DNA of 64,000 nt from positions 47,463-111,462 of the forward strand of contig JAJDOG010000087.1 in NCBI GenBank assembly GCA_022340285.1, written 5' to 3'. The translations under genes and the position numbers were made by a program. Positions 63,486 through 64,000 of this stretch are shown in pieces. Positions within the stretch are counted from its first letter, which is position 1. Each line of letters opens with the position of its first letter. Origin of the DNA: Betaproteobacteria bacterium. Lineage in GTDB: Bacteria > Pseudomonadota > Gammaproteobacteria > Burkholderiales > SG8-39. Under the pieces are notes generated by a model, which was not told the origin of the DNA, did no database searches, and saw only the letters and a list, made by a program, of their open reading frames with translations.

Positions 63486-64000
63486 ATGAAGTTTCCGGAT
63501 TCCGCAACCGTCGCGCAAATCGACCTCTTCGAAGAGGTCATTGACGTCCGCTCGCCCGCCGAATACGCCGAGGACCACGTTCCCGGCGCGCAGAACCTCC
63601 CGGTGCTGGACGACGCGGAACGCGCCGAGATCGGAACGCTGTACAAGCAGGTATCGCCCTTCGAGTCGAAGCGTCGCGGGGCAGCCCTGGTCGCGCACAA
63701 TATCGCACGCCATCTCGAGACCCGCCTCGCGAAGAAAGACCGCTCCTGGCGGCCGCTCGTGTATTGCTGGCGCGGCGGCAAGCGATCGGCGGCCATGGTC
63801 CACGTACTGCGCGAGATCGGCTGGCAGGCCGCGCAACTCGAAGGCGGATACAAGTCGTACCGGCGCCTGGTGGTGGAGAGCCTCGAGACGCTGCCCGACC
63901 GATTCCGCTATCTCGTGCTCTGCGGCGAAACCGGCAGTGCAAAGAGCCGGCTGCTCGAAGCGCTCGCGCGCCAGGGGGCGCAGGTGCTGGATCTGGAAGG
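63486..64000 (+). CDS. mnmH: tRNA 2-selenouridine synthase MnmH/SelU (3' end outside window)
   Basis: 171 residues visible before the window ends, frame still open. The N-terminal rhodanese domain has VIDVRSPAEYAEDHVPGAQNLPVL and catalytic C94 in YCWRGGKRSAAM (E. coli C97); a P-loop CGETGSAKSRLLEALA follows at about residue 149. MnmH replaces sulfur by selenium in 2-thiouridine of tRNA-Lys/Glu/Gln, using selenophosphate from SelD. The start is the ATG at 63486. Confidence 0.95.
   Translation, partial: MKFPDSATVAQIDLFEEVIDVRSPAEYAEDHVPGAQNLPVLDDAERAEIGTLYKQVSPFESKRRGAALVAHNIARHLETRLAKKDRSWRPLVYCWRGGKRSAAMVHVLREIGWQAAQLEGGYKSYRRLVVESLETLPDRFRYLVLCGETGSAKSRLLEALARQGAQVLDLE

Noticed and set aside
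1..64000. tRNA, rRNA, CRISPR array, insertion sequence or prophage
   Set aside because: No clover-leaf, rRNA, spaced direct-repeat array, transposase or phage gene was recognised by eye; a covariance-model scan would be needed to exclude small RNAs.

Overview
The window is GC-rich bacterial chromosome with almost no non-coding space. It looks betaproteobacterial (Burkholderiales/Rhodocyclales-like). The pointers are the formate dehydrogenase cluster with DUF3305/DUF3306 partners, the four-ATPase 'double' UvrA, and the tesA/ybbA/ybbP and selD/mnmH neighbourhoods. This assignment is inferred from gene families; no rRNA or tRNA gene was seen.

Layout. 1-3084 (+): 3' part of a chromate transporter (chrA), a DUF1330 protein, a DHDPS-like lyase and a 3-hydroxyanthranilate 3,4-dioxygenase homologue. 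3095-6206 (-): a hydroxyacid-oxoacid transhydrogenase-type iron alcohol dehydrogenase, an APC permease and a probable internally deleted ClC channel remnant. 6251-13043 (-): an exported-protein cluster (two tandem paralogues, an orphan CcoQ-like peptide, a tyrosine phosphatase, a DUF1254 protein and a sulfatase lipoprotein), divergent from an AraC-type regulator (13223-14299).

14317-33918 (-) is the most striking region. Sixteen tightly packed genes, porG-porA-porB-(GltD/ferredoxin flavoprotein)-maeA-nqrABCDEF-apbE-nqrM-frdCAB, could form one transcript of about 17 kb. A near-consensus FNR/Anr box lies just upstream, followed further upstream by a class I fumarase and a menA-type prenyltransferase. 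Read together this is a complete route for malate dismutation. Malic enzyme and a 2-oxoacid oxidoreductase oxidise malate to acetyl-CoA. Fumarase and a Wolinella-type fumarate reductase reduce malate to succinate. The two branches would be joined by the Na+-pumping NADH:quinone oxidoreductase and menaquinone.

33919-34401 is the only long gene-free stretch. It holds the formate dehydrogenase operon terminator and a REPIN-like pair of inverted palindromes. 34402-43319 (-) is a membrane-bound periplasmic formate dehydrogenase operon (DUF3305, DUF3306, multi-ferredoxin protein, TorD chaperone, small TAT protein, fdhA with Cys rather than selenocysteine, fdhB, small lipoprotein, fdhC). It is divergent from a molybdenum-cofactor operon (moaA-fdhD-mobA-moeA, 43406-47218) that serves it.

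47289-64000 is housekeeping: rmuC (-), an acyl-CoA ligase and a zinc metallopeptidase (+), egtB and the double uvrA (-), a YbbA/YbbP-type ABC exporter (-) sharing a CATG start with a divergent TesA-like esterase (+), then selD (-) divergent from mnmH/selU (+, cut by the window end), with an odd pyrimidine-rich tandem repeat between them. SelD together with MnmH and a Cys-type FdhA suggests that selenium is used here for tRNA modification.
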